DNA of 64,000 nucleotides from positions 62,001-126,000 of the forward strand of contig JAJUHC010000004.1 in NCBI GenBank assembly GCA_029268065.1, read 5' to 3'. Below the pieces are notes generated by a model that had not been told where the DNA came from, did not search any database, and worked only from the letters and a program-made list of their open reading frames with translations. This document shows, in pieces, positions 1 through 8,705 of the stretch. The position numbers and the translations under genes are program-made. Numbering within the stretch: the first letter of the stretch is position 1; the number at the start of each line of letters is the position of its first letter. Origin of the DNA: Clostridiales bacterium (GTDB taxonomy: Bacteria > Bacillota > Clostridia > Oscillospirales > Oscillospiraceae).

Positions 1-1
1 T

Positions 2-1024
2 TTTGCGCCGTCAGACGCTATCGCCCTGTTCACAAGGCTCGGAGTTCCTCTCAAAACCGAGAGGGGTGAAAGGGTTTTTCCCGTGTCCGATAACGCAAAC
101 GACATAGCCGAGGCCCTCATACGTTATATGAAGGGGCGGGGCGTAAGCATTGTCAAAGCCCGCGCGAACCGTATAATCACGCAATCGGGCGCCGTTTCAG
201 CCGTCAATACCGACAGTGGAGCGATGCCCTGCGGCGCCGCTATACTCTGTACCGGAGGCCTGAGCTATCCTAAGACCGGTTCGAGCGGAGACGGATTCAG
301 GATGGCCGAGCAGCTCGGGCATGAAATCGTGCAGCCGCGTCCTTCGCTTGTGGCGCTTGAAACGACCGACGATTATTGCCCCAGAATGCAGGGGCTTTCG
401 CTTAAGAACGTGACCCTTTCCGCTTACAATGGAAAGGGCAGGCTGATTTTCAGGGAGCTGGGCGAAATGCAGTTCACCCATTTCGGTGTTTCCGGCCCGC
501 TTATTTTGTCCGCAAGCGCGCATATGCGGGACTTTAAAAACGATAAGTATACGATAAAAATAGACTTGAAGCCAGGGCTTGACGAGGCGAAGCTCGACGC
601 GCGGCTTCTGAGGGATTTTGAAAAATACTCAAACCGCGATTTCAAAAACGCCCTGGACGATATTTCAATAGGTCTCATGATACCTATTCTTGTCGAGCGC
701 TCGGGCATTCCCGCCGAAACCAAGGTGCATTCCGTTACAAGGGAGCAGCGCCGGAATCTTGCCGGGCTTTTGAAGGAATTTACCCTTGAAATCAAAGGTC
801 CCCGCCCGATAGACGAGGCGATAGTTACATCGGGTGGAGTCAGCACAAAGAATATAAACCCGGCGACGATGGAGTCTAAAATCATAAAAGGGCTGTATTT
901 TGCCGGCGAGATAATTGACGTTGACGCCTATACGGGCGGCTATAATTTACAGATCGCGTGGTCTACCGCGGTTCTTGCGGGTAAAAGCGCGTCTAAAGTC
1001 AAGGAGAATGTCAGCAATGCGTAG
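2..1024 (+). CDS. BaiN/HI0933-like NAD(P)/FAD-dependent oxidoreductase (5' partial)
   Basis: The frame is open from base 2 with no start, so the N-terminal FAD Rossmann motif lies outside the window. The visible part has the family pattern: LCTGGLSYPKTGSSGDG in the FAD-binding half, FTHFGVSGP in the middle, and a C-terminal block with VTSGGVSTKNI, GLYFAGEIIDVDAYTGGYN and LQIAW. In this family the C-terminal glycine-rich segment closes the FAD site. The family is best known from bile-acid and Fe-S-free flavoproteins, but the substrate of most members is unknown. The 3' end overlaps cmk by 8 bases, so the two are probably co-transcribed. The family call is confident; substrate is not inferable. 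Confidence 0.85.
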   Translation, partial: FAPSDAIALFTRLGVPLKTERGERVFPVSDNANDIAEALIRYMKGRGVSIVKARANRIITQSGAVSAVNTDSGAMPCGAAILCTGGLSYPKTGSSGDGFRMAEQLGHEIVQPRPSLVALETTDDYCPRMQGLSLKNVTLSAYNGKGRLIFRELGEMQFTHFGVSGPLILSASAHMRDFKNDKYTIKIDLKPGLDEAKLDARLLRDFEKYSNRDFKNALDDISIGLMIPILVERSGIPAETKVHSVTREQRRNLAGLLKEFTLEIKGPRPIDEAIVTSGGVSTKNINPATMESKIIKGLYFAGEIIDVDAYTGGYNLQIAWSTAVLAGKSASKVKENVSNA

Positions 1025-1688
1025 TGTAGCCATAGACGGACCTTCCGGAGCGGGAAAGAGCACGATAGCAAGGTTTGCGGCCAAAAGGCTGGGATTCATT
1101 TATGTGGACACGGGAGCTATTTACAGAGCAGTGGGGCTATTTGCGAAAATGAACAACGTAGGGTCAAAAGACTCCGAGGCAGTCGGCTCGCTTTTACCCA
1201 AGATCAAAATCGACATCAGGTACGACGAGTCCGGGCTCCAACATATGATACTCAACGGCGAGGACGTATCGGAAAGCATACGCACTCCCGAAGTGTCGAT
1301 TTACGCCTCGGACGTTTCCGCAATACCGAGCGTCAGGGCATTTTTGCTCGGCATGCAGCGCGATCTTGCCGAACGCTATGACGTCATTATGGACGGGCGC
1401 GACATAGGTACCGTCGTCCTTCCAAACGCAAGTGTAAAGGTTTTTCTTACGGCTTCCCCTGAAGCCAGGGCAAAGCGCAGGTTCCTCGAGCTCCAGGCCA
1501 AGGGTACCGAGTGCAGCTATGAAGATGTGCTCAAGGATATGCGGTACCGCGATGAGAACGACAGCAGCAGGCAAATAGCGCCGCTTAAACCTGCGTCGGA
1601 TTCGGTTTTTGTGGATACAACGGATAAAACGCTTGGCGAAAGCATCGAAGAGGTGCTGAAGATCATTACGGAGCGTCTCGGACTATGA
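1017..1688 (+). CDS. cmk: Cytidylate kinase
   Basis: Cytosolic kinase that phosphorylates CMP/dCMP with ATP in pyrimidine salvage and DNA precursor supply. The P-loop GPSGAGKST begins around residue 8. It is followed by the CMP-binding region (YVDTGAIYRA), the DGRDIGTVVLP motif and the LID-type RRF..R segment. Length is 223 aa, normal for the family. ATG 1017 was chosen over the in-frame ATG 1008 because the AAGGAG at 1001-1006 is 10 bases upstream of 1017 and only 1 base upstream of 1008. The gene overlaps its upstream neighbour by 8 bases and shares an ATGA junction with plsC. The cmk-plsC-ispH-rpsA order is a familiar clostridial arrangement. Confidence 0.95.
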   Translation: MRSVAIDGPSGAGKSTIARFAAKRLGFIYVDTGAIYRAVGLFAKMNNVGSKDSEAVGSLLPKIKIDIRYDESGLQHMILNGEDVSESIRTPEVSIYASDVSAIPSVRAFLLGMQRDLAERYDVIMDGRDIGTVVLPNASVKVFLTASPEARAKRRFLELQAKGTECSYEDVLKDMRYRDENDSSRQIAPLKPASDSVFVDTTDKTLGESIEEVLKIITERLGL

Positions 1689-2263
1689 CTCGTTTATACA
1701 AGCTCTACTATATACTCGTTTTCCCCATTTTCAGCCTTTTTCATAGAGTAAGACAAAAGGGAAGGGAGAACATACCTCCGGGAGCAGCGCTTATATGCGG
1801 CAACCATACGTCGCTGAAGGATCCGGTGCTGGTGGCCATCGCGGCGGGGTTCGGACATTTTATAAGGTTTATGGCCAAGGACGAACTTATGCGCATACCC
1901 GTTTTCGGATATTTGCTGAAAAAAGTCGGAACCTTTGGCGTGAAGCGCGGGCAGGCGGACATCAAGTCCATTAAAACCGCTCTGTCGATACTCAAAAGCG
2001 GGGGCAAGGTCGGCATTTTCCCAGAGGGGCACAGAGTTGAATCCGATGAGGATTCGGAAGCAAAAAACGGTGTCATCATGCTTGCGGCGAAGACCGGAGC
2101 CCCGATAGTTCCCGTATATATACCACGCGAAAAGAAGCTTTTTCGCAGCGTGGAGGTCGTAATCGGAAAACCCTATCATATCGATAAAATAATGGCCGGT
2201 TCCGAGTCGTATTCCGTATATGCCAGGGAGCTTATGCAAAAAATAGAGGAGCTGAAACCTTGA
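1685..2263 (+). CDS. plsC: 1-acyl-sn-glycerol-3-phosphate acyltransferase (PlsC family)
   Basis: Membrane-associated acyltransferase that adds the second acyl chain to lysophosphatidic acid in phospholipid synthesis. The catalytic HX4D motif is visible in NHTSLKDP (about residues 39-46). The substrate-binding FPEGHR lies near residue 113, and VPVYI near residue 142 matches the fourth family block. An N-terminal hydrophobic stretch probably anchors it to the membrane. At 192 aa it is of normal length. It starts inside the cmk stop codon (ATGA) and ends in a TTGA overlap with ispH-rpsA, so translational coupling is likely. plsX and acpP lie elsewhere in the window. Confidence 0.93.
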   Translation: MTRLYKLYYILVFPIFSLFHRVRQKGRENIPPGAALICGNHTSLKDPVLVAIAAGFGHFIRFMAKDELMRIPVFGYLLKKVGTFGVKRGQADIKSIKTALSILKSGGKVGIFPEGHRVESDEDSEAKNGVIMLAAKTGAPIVPVYIPREKKLFRSVEVVIGKPYHIDKIMAGSESYSVYARELMQKIEELKP

Positions 2264-4272
2264 AGCTTATATTTGCCAAAACAGCCGGCTTCTGCTACGG
2301 GGTGGAGCGCGCGGTAAAGCTCGCGGAGCAGGCCTCGGAAAGCGGTGCGTGCTATACGCTCGGATCTCTTATCCATAACGACAGCGTTCTTGAGCGCCTA
2401 AAAAAGCGCGGCGTATCCCAGCTTGAAAGCGCTGAGGACGCACCGGAAGGCGGGACCGTGATACTCCGCTCTCACGGCGTGACGGAAAAGGAAATAAGCG
2501 TGTTGAAGAGCAGGCGCTGCAATATTGTCGACGCTACATGCCCGAACGTGTCAAGGATCCATAAAATCGTGAGCGAAGCCTCAAAAAGGGGCAGAAAGCC
2601 GGTCGTAATCGGAACGGCCGAGCACCCGGAGGTGACAGCGATATGCGGCTGGTGCTGTGATGCCGCCGTGTTCAGAAACGCGGAGGAAATGTCGGTTTGG
2701 CTGTCGGAAAACGGAAACAGGGACATCCCCCTGACCGTCGTATATCAGACGACAGAAAACTGTACAAATATGGAAGTTTGCAATAAATTAATAAAAAAAG
2801 AGTGTACAAACTACGAAGTATTTGATACAATATGCGGAGCAACATCCAGGCGGCAGCGGGAAGCAGCGCAGCTTTCGGAAATCTGTGATGCCATGGTGGT
2901 AATCGGAGGCAGGTCAAGCGCCAATACAAGGCGGCTTGCGGAGATTTGTGCGGGAAAGTGTCCGCAGGTTTTTTTTGCGGAAAAAGCCGAAGATATTGAT
3001 TTTGAAAAGATTAAGAAATGCCAAACGGTGGGCATCACAGCGGGCGCTTCAACCCCCGCATGGATTATTAAGGAGGTTTACAACAAGATGACGGAAGAAA
3101 TCAAGGGTCTGGAAGTCATCGCCGGCGAGGCGGAAAGCAAGGCTGAAGAGGAGACCAGCTTTGCGGAACTTTTGGAACAGAACATCAAGACTTTGAGCGC
3201 AGGGGAAAAGGTGGTAGGTATTGTCGAAGGCGTTTCTCCGACGGAGATTTCGGTTGACCTCGGCACAAAGCATTCGGCCTACATACCGGTTTCAGAGTTC
3301 TCCGATGACCCGGATGTAAAGCTTGAAGATATAAAGATCGGCAGCGAGATAGAGGCCTATGTAATAAGGGTCAACGACGTTGAGGGAACAATAATGCTCT
3401 CCAAAAAGCGTCTCGACGCCGTTAAGAACTGGGAAACCATAGAAGAGGCGAAGGAAGCCAGAGCCACGCTGACGGGCGTTGTCACCGAGGAGAACAAGGG
3501 TGGCGTAGTAGTGTCCGTCAAGGGAGTGCGCGTGTTTGTTCCCGCGTCCGAGTCAGGGCTTTCAAAAGAAACTCCGATGGCCGAGCTTTTGAAGAAGAAG
3601 GTGACGCTCCGCATCAAGGAAGTGAACCGTTCGCGCCGCAGGGTGGTAGGCTCTATCAAGGCCGCGCAGATTGAGGAAAGAAGAGCGGCCGCCGAAAAGA
3701 TTTGGGAGACCATAGAGGTCGGGGCAAAATTTGAAGGTACGGTGAAATCGCTTACCTCATACGGCGCGTTCGTCGATATAGGCGGCATAGACGGAATGGT
3801 CCATGTCTCGGAGCTGAGCTGGAAGCGCATAAAGAATCCCGCGGAAGTGGTTAAGGCTGGAGACAAAATAACCGTTTACGTTCTGTCCTTTGACAAGGAA
3901 AAGAAAAAGATATCCCTGACCTGCAAGAACAAGGACGAGAATCCCTGGGAGAACTTTGTAAACGCTTACAGCGTGGGGAGCGTCGCGAACGTCAGGATAG
4001 TCAAGCTTATGGACTTCGGCGCTTTTGCGGAGATCGTGCCGGGAGTCGACGGGCTCATTCATATTTCGCAGATCGCCGACAGAAGGATAGCCAAGACTTC
4101 CGACGCCCTGTCGGAGGGCCAGGAAGTCGAAGCAAAGATCATCGACATAGACTACGAGAAGAAAAAGGTTTCTCTCAGCATAAGGGCGCTGCTCGGGCAG
4201 GCCAACGTGCCGGAGAGCACCGCACCGGACGGCGAGGCGCACTCTGACGAAAGCGCTTCGGAGGCGGAATAA
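2260..4272 (+). CDS. ispH-rpsA: Fused 4-hydroxy-3-methylbut-2-enyl diphosphate reductase / ribosomal protein S1-type protein
   Basis: Residues 1 to about 280 are IspH (LytB), the last MEP-pathway enzyme, which makes IPP and DMAPP. The three Fe-S cysteines are C12 (GFCYGV), C94 (ATCPNV) and C192 (ICGAT), and EHPE at 121-124 carries the substrate-binding histidine. About residues 310-642 hold four S1 RNA-binding repeats (near 310-380, 397-468, 484-556, 569-642), followed by an acidic tail. The start is TTG 2260, overlapping the plsC stop. This fusion is known in Clostridia. At the domain junction an AAGGAGG (3070-3076) precedes an in-frame ATG at 3088 (codon 277), so the S1 half could also be made separately; that is inference. 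Confidence 0.95.
   Translation: MKLIFAKTAGFCYGVERAVKLAEQASESGACYTLGSLIHNDSVLERLKKRGVSQLESAEDAPEGGTVILRSHGVTEKEISVLKSRRCNIVDATCPNVSRIHKIVSEASKRGRKPVVIGTAEHPEVTAICGWCCDAAVFRNAEEMSVWLSENGNRDIPLTVVYQTTENCTNMEVCNKLIKKECTNYEVFDTICGATSRRQREAAQLSEICDAMVVIGGRSSANTRRLAEICAGKCPQVFFAEKAEDIDFEKIKKCQTVGITAGASTPAWIIKEVYNKMTEEIKGLEVIAGEAESKAEEETSFAELLEQNIKTLSAGEKVVGIVEGVSPTEISVDLGTKHSAYIPVSEFSDDPDVKLEDIKIGSEIEAYVIRVNDVEGTIMLSKKRLDAVKNWETIEEAKEARATLTGVVTEENKGGVVVSVKGVRVFVPASESGLSKETPMAELLKKKVTLRIKEVNRSRRRVVGSIKAAQIEERRAAAEKIWETIEVGAKFEGTVKSLTSYGAFVDIGGIDGMVHVSELSWKRIKNPAEVVKAGDKITVYVLSFDKEKKKISLTCKNKDENPWENFVNAYSVGSVANVRIVKLMDFGAFAEIVPGVDGLIHISQIADRRIAKTSDALSEGQEVEAKIIDIDYEKKKVSLSIRALLGQANVPESTAPDGEAHSDESASEAE
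3088..4272 (+). other. Possible internal translation start giving a stand-alone S1 protein
   Basis: Inside ispH-rpsA, AAGGAGG at 3070-3076 is followed 11 bases later by an in-frame ATG (codon 277). This lies in the linker after the IspH domain and before the first S1 repeat. Initiation here would give a roughly 394-aa four-repeat S1 protein. Spacing is slightly long but the Shine-Dalgarno match is full. This is a prediction from sequence only. Confidence 0.45.
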
Positions 4273-4287
4273 CATATAGAAAGCGAC

Positions 4288-4354
4288 GCACCCCTTGGCA
4301 GGCAAAAGCTGCTTAAGGGGTGCTGCTTACTGGTCCCCCGCCTGCTGGCGGGGG
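4288..4354. terminator. Double hairpin between convergent genes
   Basis: There are two strong stems. The first is GCACCCCTT (4288-4296) with AAGGGGTGC (4315-4323). The second is CCCCCGCC (4335-4342) with GGCGGGGG (4347-4354) around a TGCT loop. They sit between ispH-rpsA and the convergent DUF4830 gene. Neither has a clear U-tract on the plus strand, so they may act as a Rho-type or bidirectional stop, or as mRNA 3'-end stabilisers. Confidence 0.5.
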
Positions 4355-4399
4355 CTGGTGTTATGGCATAAGAGAACACGATGCGACCGGCCGGCTTAT

Positions 4400-4894
4400 T
4401 TATTTATTAGTCGGCGTGATTTTTTCGTTCAGACCGTGCATAAACCCGTTCAGGGCGGTGGATTGAACGTCGCCCGCTATGACGGAGTTGCGGTATACGA
4501 TGATATCGGCCACCACTCCCTTTTCGCCTGTCGGGTAGTTGAGAATTTCATATGTATAGCGTCTGGCTTCCGTCCCGCCGTATTTGGAAAGCTCGAAGCC
4601 CTGCTTTTTCTGCAGATTTGCATAATCGGAATACACCTTGCTGAACTCGCGGGGAATCACAACGTCCTGCTCCTCCTTCGGCTGCGGCTTTACCTTCCAT
4701 CCGAAGGATTCAAGGTATCTCACCCTGTCCTCATTGGTTTTGATTCCGCTTGTGCTCACCTGATTTGCGGCAGGCTCAATCTTCTTTCTGTCGCGCAGGC
4801 CTGCAAGCAGAATAATGGCGCACAGGACGACCGCCAGCGCGACAATAATCATAACGGCTCTTTTGCGGTTAAGTTTGGCGGTGAATATTAACAT
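4400..4894 (-). CDS. DUF4830 domain-containing membrane-anchored protein
   Basis: 164-aa protein with a basic N-terminus, one transmembrane helix (about residues 14-32, AVMIIVALAVVLCAIILLAG) and an extracytoplasmic domain. The VRYLESFGWKV segment followed by VVIPREFSKVY..YANLQKKQGFEL is the pattern of DUF4830, a clostridial domain of unknown function. It is oriented against its neighbours and is probably monocistronic, transcribed from the region it shares with the pseudouridine synthase gene. Function unknown; the family assignment is from recall of the motif. Confidence 0.75.
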   Translation of the reverse strand: MLIFTAKLNRKRAVMIIVALAVVLCAIILLAGLRDRKKIEPAANQVSTSGIKTNEDRVRYLESFGWKVKPQPKEEQDVVIPREFSKVYSDYANLQKKQGFELSKYGGTEARRYTYEILNYPTGEKGVVADIIVYRNSVIAGDVQSTALNGFMHGLNEKITPTNK

Positions 4895-5044
4895 GGATAT
4901 CCCTCCCGACGATGATGGTACAGCCTATTCGGCTTATCCCGCTTTTATGTTAAAATATGTACATTCCGTCATTAAATACGCAAAGCCTATCCGCGGCACC
5001 GGGAGTCGCGTCAAATCATTTGCTTTGTGAAGGGGGCGTTCAAT

Positions 5045-5767
5045 ATGCCTTTGATGCGCCTTGACAAGATCCTCGCCGATATGGGTGTCGGCTCGCGTCG
5101 TGAAATAAAGGCTCTTATCAAAAACGGCAGGGTAACGGTAAATAACGAAGCCGCGGCTTCGGGAGAGATGAAGCTGGACACGGAAAGGGCGGAGATAAGC
5201 GTCGACGGGCTGCCGGTTGAGTATAAGGAATTCCGGTATGTAATGCTCAACAAGCCGGCGGGGTATGTCTGCGCCTCGGAGGACCGGCGCGAAAGAACCG
5301 TAATGGAGCTGCTTGACGGGCGGCTTCGGCGCCAGGGGCTTTTTTCCGTGGGAAGGCTGGACAAGGACACGGAAGGGCTTCTTATACTGACAAACGACGG
5401 CGATTACGCGCATAGGGTTATTTCCCCAAAAAGCGATATTTGCAAAAGGTATTATGCGAAGGTCGAAGGAGTCCTCAATAGAAGCGACGCCGAAAAGATG
5501 CTAGAGGGGCTGGTGCTCGGGGACGGGACCAGGTGTCTCCCGGCGGGACTTGAGATAATATCCGAAAACGAGTGCGTCGTATCGCTGCGCGAAGGGAAGT
5601 ACCATCAGGTTAAAAGGATGATGGCATGCCTGGGAAAACGGGTCCAGTATTTGAAGCGGCTTTCGATAGGAGGCCTGATGCTCGACGAGAGGCTCGCAAT
5701 CGGCCGGTGGAGGGAGCTCGGAGAGGAGGAAATCGCGCTTTCTCTTCGGACCGAAAACGGATATTGA
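5045..5767 (+). CDS. RsuA/RluB/RluE/RluF-family pseudouridine synthase
   Basis: Isomerises uridine to pseudouridine in rRNA. An N-terminal S4 RNA-binding domain (MRLDKILADMG to about residue 55) precedes the catalytic domain. The active-site block is GRLDKDTEGLLILTNDG with the catalytic Asp in RLDKDT. The family block YVMLNKPAG and the C-terminal YHQVKRMMACLGK..V..LKR are also present. ATG 5045 was chosen over upstream in-frame codons because GAAGGGGG lies 8 bases before it and the S4 domain begins directly. At 240 aa the length is normal. Whether the target is 16S or 23S rRNA cannot be decided here. Confidence 0.9.
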   Translation: MPLMRLDKILADMGVGSRREIKALIKNGRVTVNNEAAASGEMKLDTERAEISVDGLPVEYKEFRYVMLNKPAGYVCASEDRRERTVMELLDGRLRRQGLFSVGRLDKDTEGLLILTNDGDYAHRVISPKSDICKRYYAKVEGVLNRSDAEKMLEGLVLGDGTRCLPAGLEIISENECVVSLREGKYHQVKRMMACLGKRVQYLKRLSIGGLMLDERLAIGRWRELGEEEIALSLRTENGY

Positions 5768-5921
5768 TATCGGCGTCGTCTTTGTTAATATTCGTCAATT
5801 TAGTGCAAATATTCGGCTCGGAAAGCATAAAATGGCGATTAATTATAGGTCGGAGCTTACAAAATCACCATAAATGGAGCAAAAATAATAAAAAATTTAC
5901 AAATAAAATTGTAAATATATA

Positions 5922-5950
5922 TTGAAAAACGACAAGAAACAAGCTATTAT
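5922..5950 (+). promoter_or_regulatory. Sigma-A-type promoter for the PucR-type regulator gene
   Basis: TTGAAA (5922-5927), 17-base spacer, TATTAT (5945-5950), in an AT-rich 249-bp gap (5768-6016). A weaker second candidate is TTGACT 5966 with TAATAT 5991 (19-base spacer). The rest of the gap shows no gene. Confidence 0.6.
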
Positions 5951-6016
5951 GTTCTTGTGTGCAATTTGACTAAAAAGTTATGGGGCGATGTAATATTTAC
6001 TTAAGGGGAGAACTTT

Positions 6017-7108
6017 ATGTCAGGAAGAATTTTCCAAAGCGTAATAGTCCAGATGAAAGAGGCGACCAAAAGGGTCGTAGGCGTTGTCGATTCAGACGGA
6101 GTTGTTATTGCCTGCAATGAGCTTTCTCTTATCGGAACGAAGCTGGGACAGGTGTCGGGCGTCCTTTCCGAAAACACGGACCAGGTTGCTCTTTTCAAGG
6201 GCAAAACGGTCAAGTCTCTTGGAGGCTGGAACAGCAGTCCGGATTATACCGTTTTTGTGGAAGGCGAGGACGCCGAGGCGAAATGCATCTGCGTGCTGGC
6301 ATCGATTGCCTTCAACGAGGCAAAGGTCTACTATGAGGAAAAGTACGATAAGAGTGCGTTTATAAAGAACATCATTTCGGACAATATTCTTCCGGGAGAC
6401 ATATATGTTCGCGCCAAGGAACTTCACTTTAATATGGATGTTTCGAGGGCGGTTTTTCTCATACGCCAAACCGACAGAACCGACGTGTCCGCGCTGGAAA
6501 TCGTCCAGAATATGTTCCCCGAAAGGCAGAAGGACTTCGTGCTGAGCGTAAATGAAACGGACGTGGTGCTAATAAAAGAGGTGCCGGAGGATATTGAAAC
6601 GGAGGATCTGCGGAAGATAGCGTCGCAGATTGAGAGCGCTTTGAATTCCGAAATGCTGGTTAAGACGGTTATAGGCATCGGTTCTGTGGCCAGGCATCTT
6701 CGTACGCTTGCGGAGCGCTACAAGGAGGCGCAGGTGGCGATAGAAGTCGGAAAGGTATTCGACACGGAAAAGACGATAATAAGCTACGACAGCCTTGGCA
6801 TCGGCCGTATTATCTACCAGCTTCCGACCACCCTCTGCGAGATGTTCCTTTCGGAGGTTTTCAGGAAGAATCCGATAGAATCTCTTGACAATGAAACGCT
6901 ATATACGATTAAAAAATTCTTTGAGAACAACCTTAACGTTTCGGAGACCTCGAGAAAGCTGTTTGTTCACAGGAATACCCTCGTGTACAGGCTAGAAAAA
7001 ATCAAGAAGCTTACGGGGCTTGACCTGAGGGAGTTTGACCACGCGATAGTCTTTAAGGTTGCCATGATGGTCAGCAAGTATTTAAGCTCGCAGGGAATAA
7101 GCAGGTAG
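6017..7108 (+). CDS. PucR/CdaR-type transcriptional regulator
   Basis: 363-aa cytosolic regulator. The C-terminal about 60 residues form the PucR-type helix-turn-helix (NLNVSETSRKLFVHRNTLVYRLEKIK..). The N-terminal part (VVGVVDSDGVVIACNE) resembles the ligand-sensing domain of CdaR-like proteins, and the middle holds a GGDEF-like CdaR core domain. The start ATG 6017 has AAGGGGAG 6 bases upstream. It lies 23 bases before ftsE and shares its strand, so it may be co-transcribed with, or regulate, the ftsEX-M23 group. This is inferred from context; the ligand is unknown. Confidence 0.8.
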   Translation: MSGRIFQSVIVQMKEATKRVVGVVDSDGVVIACNELSLIGTKLGQVSGVLSENTDQVALFKGKTVKSLGGWNSSPDYTVFVEGEDAEAKCICVLASIAFNEAKVYYEEKYDKSAFIKNIISDNILPGDIYVRAKELHFNMDVSRAVFLIRQTDRTDVSALEIVQNMFPERQKDFVLSVNETDVVLIKEVPEDIETEDLRKIASQIESALNSEMLVKTVIGIGSVARHLRTLAERYKEAQVAIEVGKVFDTEKTIISYDSLGIGRIIYQLPTTLCEMFLSEVFRKNPIESLDNETLYTIKKFFENNLNVSETSRKLFVHRNTLVYRLEKIKKLTGLDLREFDHAIVFKVAMMVSKYLSSQGISR

Positions 7109-7131
7109 GTTGCCTTTTTTGGAGGTTCGGC

Positions 7132-7818
7132 ATGGTTCGCATGGTTAATGTATGCAAGGCGTACGAAAACGGCACGAAGGCGCTTAAAGGGATTTCGGCG
7201 GAAATAAACGACGGCGAATTTGTATTTCTCGTCGGACCCTCCGGTTCCGGCAAGTCGACAATAATAAAGCTGCTCACCGGGGAAATAGCGCCGACGCTTG
7301 GCAGCATCGTGGTGAACGGCTATGATCTTGAAATGATCAAACCGGCGCAGATGCCGTTTCTAAGGCGTACCCTCGGAGTTGTGTTTCAGGATTTCAGGCT
7401 CATTGACAAGAAGAATGTCTACGATAACGTGGCCTTCGCCATGCACGCCGTAGGCGCTTCAAGCAGGGATATAAAGAGGCGGGTTCCGTATGTTCTCGAG
7501 CTTGTCGGGCTGGACACTAAAACAAGAAGAAAGCCGAACGAGCTTTCCGGCGGAGAGCAGCAGAGGGTGGCGATAGCGAGGGCTCTCGTCAACAATCCGC
7601 AGCTCATAATAGCGGATGAGCCCACGGGAAATCTTGATCCGGCCCGAAGCCTTGAGATAATGACACTGATGGAACGCATAAACAAGCTTGGCACGACGGT
7701 ACTCGTAGTTACGCATGAAAAGGAACTGGTCAACCGTTTTTCCAAGAGGGTAATAGCGATAGACAACGGAAAGGTTATCAGCGACGGGATGGACGGGTAC
7801 TATAACTATGAGACGTAA
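7132..7818 (+). CDS. ftsE: Cell-division ABC-type ATPase FtsE
   Basis: ATPase partner of FtsX, controlling septal or side-wall peptidoglycan hydrolases from the cytoplasmic face. Walker A is GPSGSGKST, Q-loop VVFQDFR, signature LSGGEQQRVA, Walker B LIIADEPTGNLDP and the H-loop VTHEK. All catalytic residues are intact. At 228 aa it is of typical length. ATG 7132 has GGAGG 6 bases upstream. The gene overlaps ftsX by 11 bases. Confidence 0.96.
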   Translation: MVRMVNVCKAYENGTKALKGISAEINDGEFVFLVGPSGSGKSTIIKLLTGEIAPTLGSIVVNGYDLEMIKPAQMPFLRRTLGVVFQDFRLIDKKNVYDNVAFAMHAVGASSRDIKRRVPYVLELVGLDTKTRRKPNELSGGEQQRVAIARALVNNPQLIIADEPTGNLDPARSLEIMTLMERINKLGTTVLVVTHEKELVNRFSKRVIAIDNGKVISDGMDGYYNYET

Positions 7819-8695
7819 CAGATACAGCTATTTTTTAAGAGAGGGCATAAACAGTATTTTTACTCACGGCTTCATGTCTTTTGCCTCGGTCAGCATAATA
7901 GTGGCTTGCCTTATAATCATGGGCAGCTTTACCCTGCTTACCATCAATGTGCAAAGCATGATAAAAAAGTGGGAGTCCGAGAATCAGATGCTCGCGTTTG
8001 TCGACGAGGCTTTCTCCAACGATCAGGCGAAAGCGCTCGAGAAGGACCTCAGGGCGATACCTAACGTGGCCGACGCCACGTTCGTTTCAAAGGACGACGC
8101 CCTCAAGAGCTATCTCTCGCAGTTCGGGGACAACGACCTTTTTAAAGGCATTGATTCGAGCGTGCTGCGCCACAGGTACATAGTGCATCTGAAGGAAATC
8201 GGGAAGATGGAGGAGTCAAAGAAGCAGCTCGAAGCGGTAAAGGGAATAGCCAAGGTAAACGCTCATCTTGAAATATCGCAGGGCTTTGTCACGATAACTC
8301 GCATCGTAAGTACGGTTTCGATAATAATAATCGTTATTTTGCTTGTTATCTCGATGTTCATAATGTCCAATACCATAAAGCTGACCACCTTTGACCGGCG
8401 CGAGGAGATCGCGATCATGAAAATGGTGGGAGCCACAAACGCATTTATACGCTGGCCCTTCGTATTTGAAGGTCTTATCCTCGGGTTCGTTGGAGCGCTG
8501 ATCGCCTTTCTGCTGCAGTGGGGAATATACTATGTTCTCGTTATAGAGATAAACAAGTCCTCAACGATGAAGCTTATAGAGACGGTTCCCTTCGGACAGC
8601 TCGCGCTTCCGCTGCTTGGGATATTTGTTGCGACCGGACTTGTTGTCGGAGCCGGCGGGAGCCTTACGGTAATCAGGAAATACCTCAATGTATAG
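7808..8695 (+). CDS. ftsX: Cell-division permease-like protein FtsX
   Basis: Four-helix membrane partner of FtsE. One transmembrane segment lies near the N-terminus (FASVSIIVACLIIMGSFTLL), then a large extracellular loop that in this family contacts the hydrolase, then three C-terminal helices. The cytoplasmic loop has the TFDRREEIAIMKMVGATN motif typical of FtsX. At 295 aa the length is normal. It overlaps ftsE and is followed 10 bases later by an M23 peptidase with a coiled coil, the expected partner. Confidence 0.95.
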   Translation: MRRNRYSYFLREGINSIFTHGFMSFASVSIIVACLIIMGSFTLLTINVQSMIKKWESENQMLAFVDEAFSNDQAKALEKDLRAIPNVADATFVSKDDALKSYLSQFGDNDLFKGIDSSVLRHRYIVHLKEIGKMEESKKQLEAVKGIAKVNAHLEISQGFVTITRIVSTVSIIIIVILLVISMFIMSNTIKLTTFDRREEIAIMKMVGATNAFIRWPFVFEGLILGFVGALIAFLLQWGIYYVLVIEINKSSTMKLIETVPFGQLALPLLGIFVATGLVVGAGGSLTVIRKYLNV

Positions 8696-8705
8696 CGGAG
8701 GAATC

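Noticed and set aside
4295-4891. 198-codon plus-strand frame
   Set aside because: It overlaps the DUF4830 gene in antisense and runs through the intergenic hairpins; the minus-strand product has a proper membrane helix and domain.
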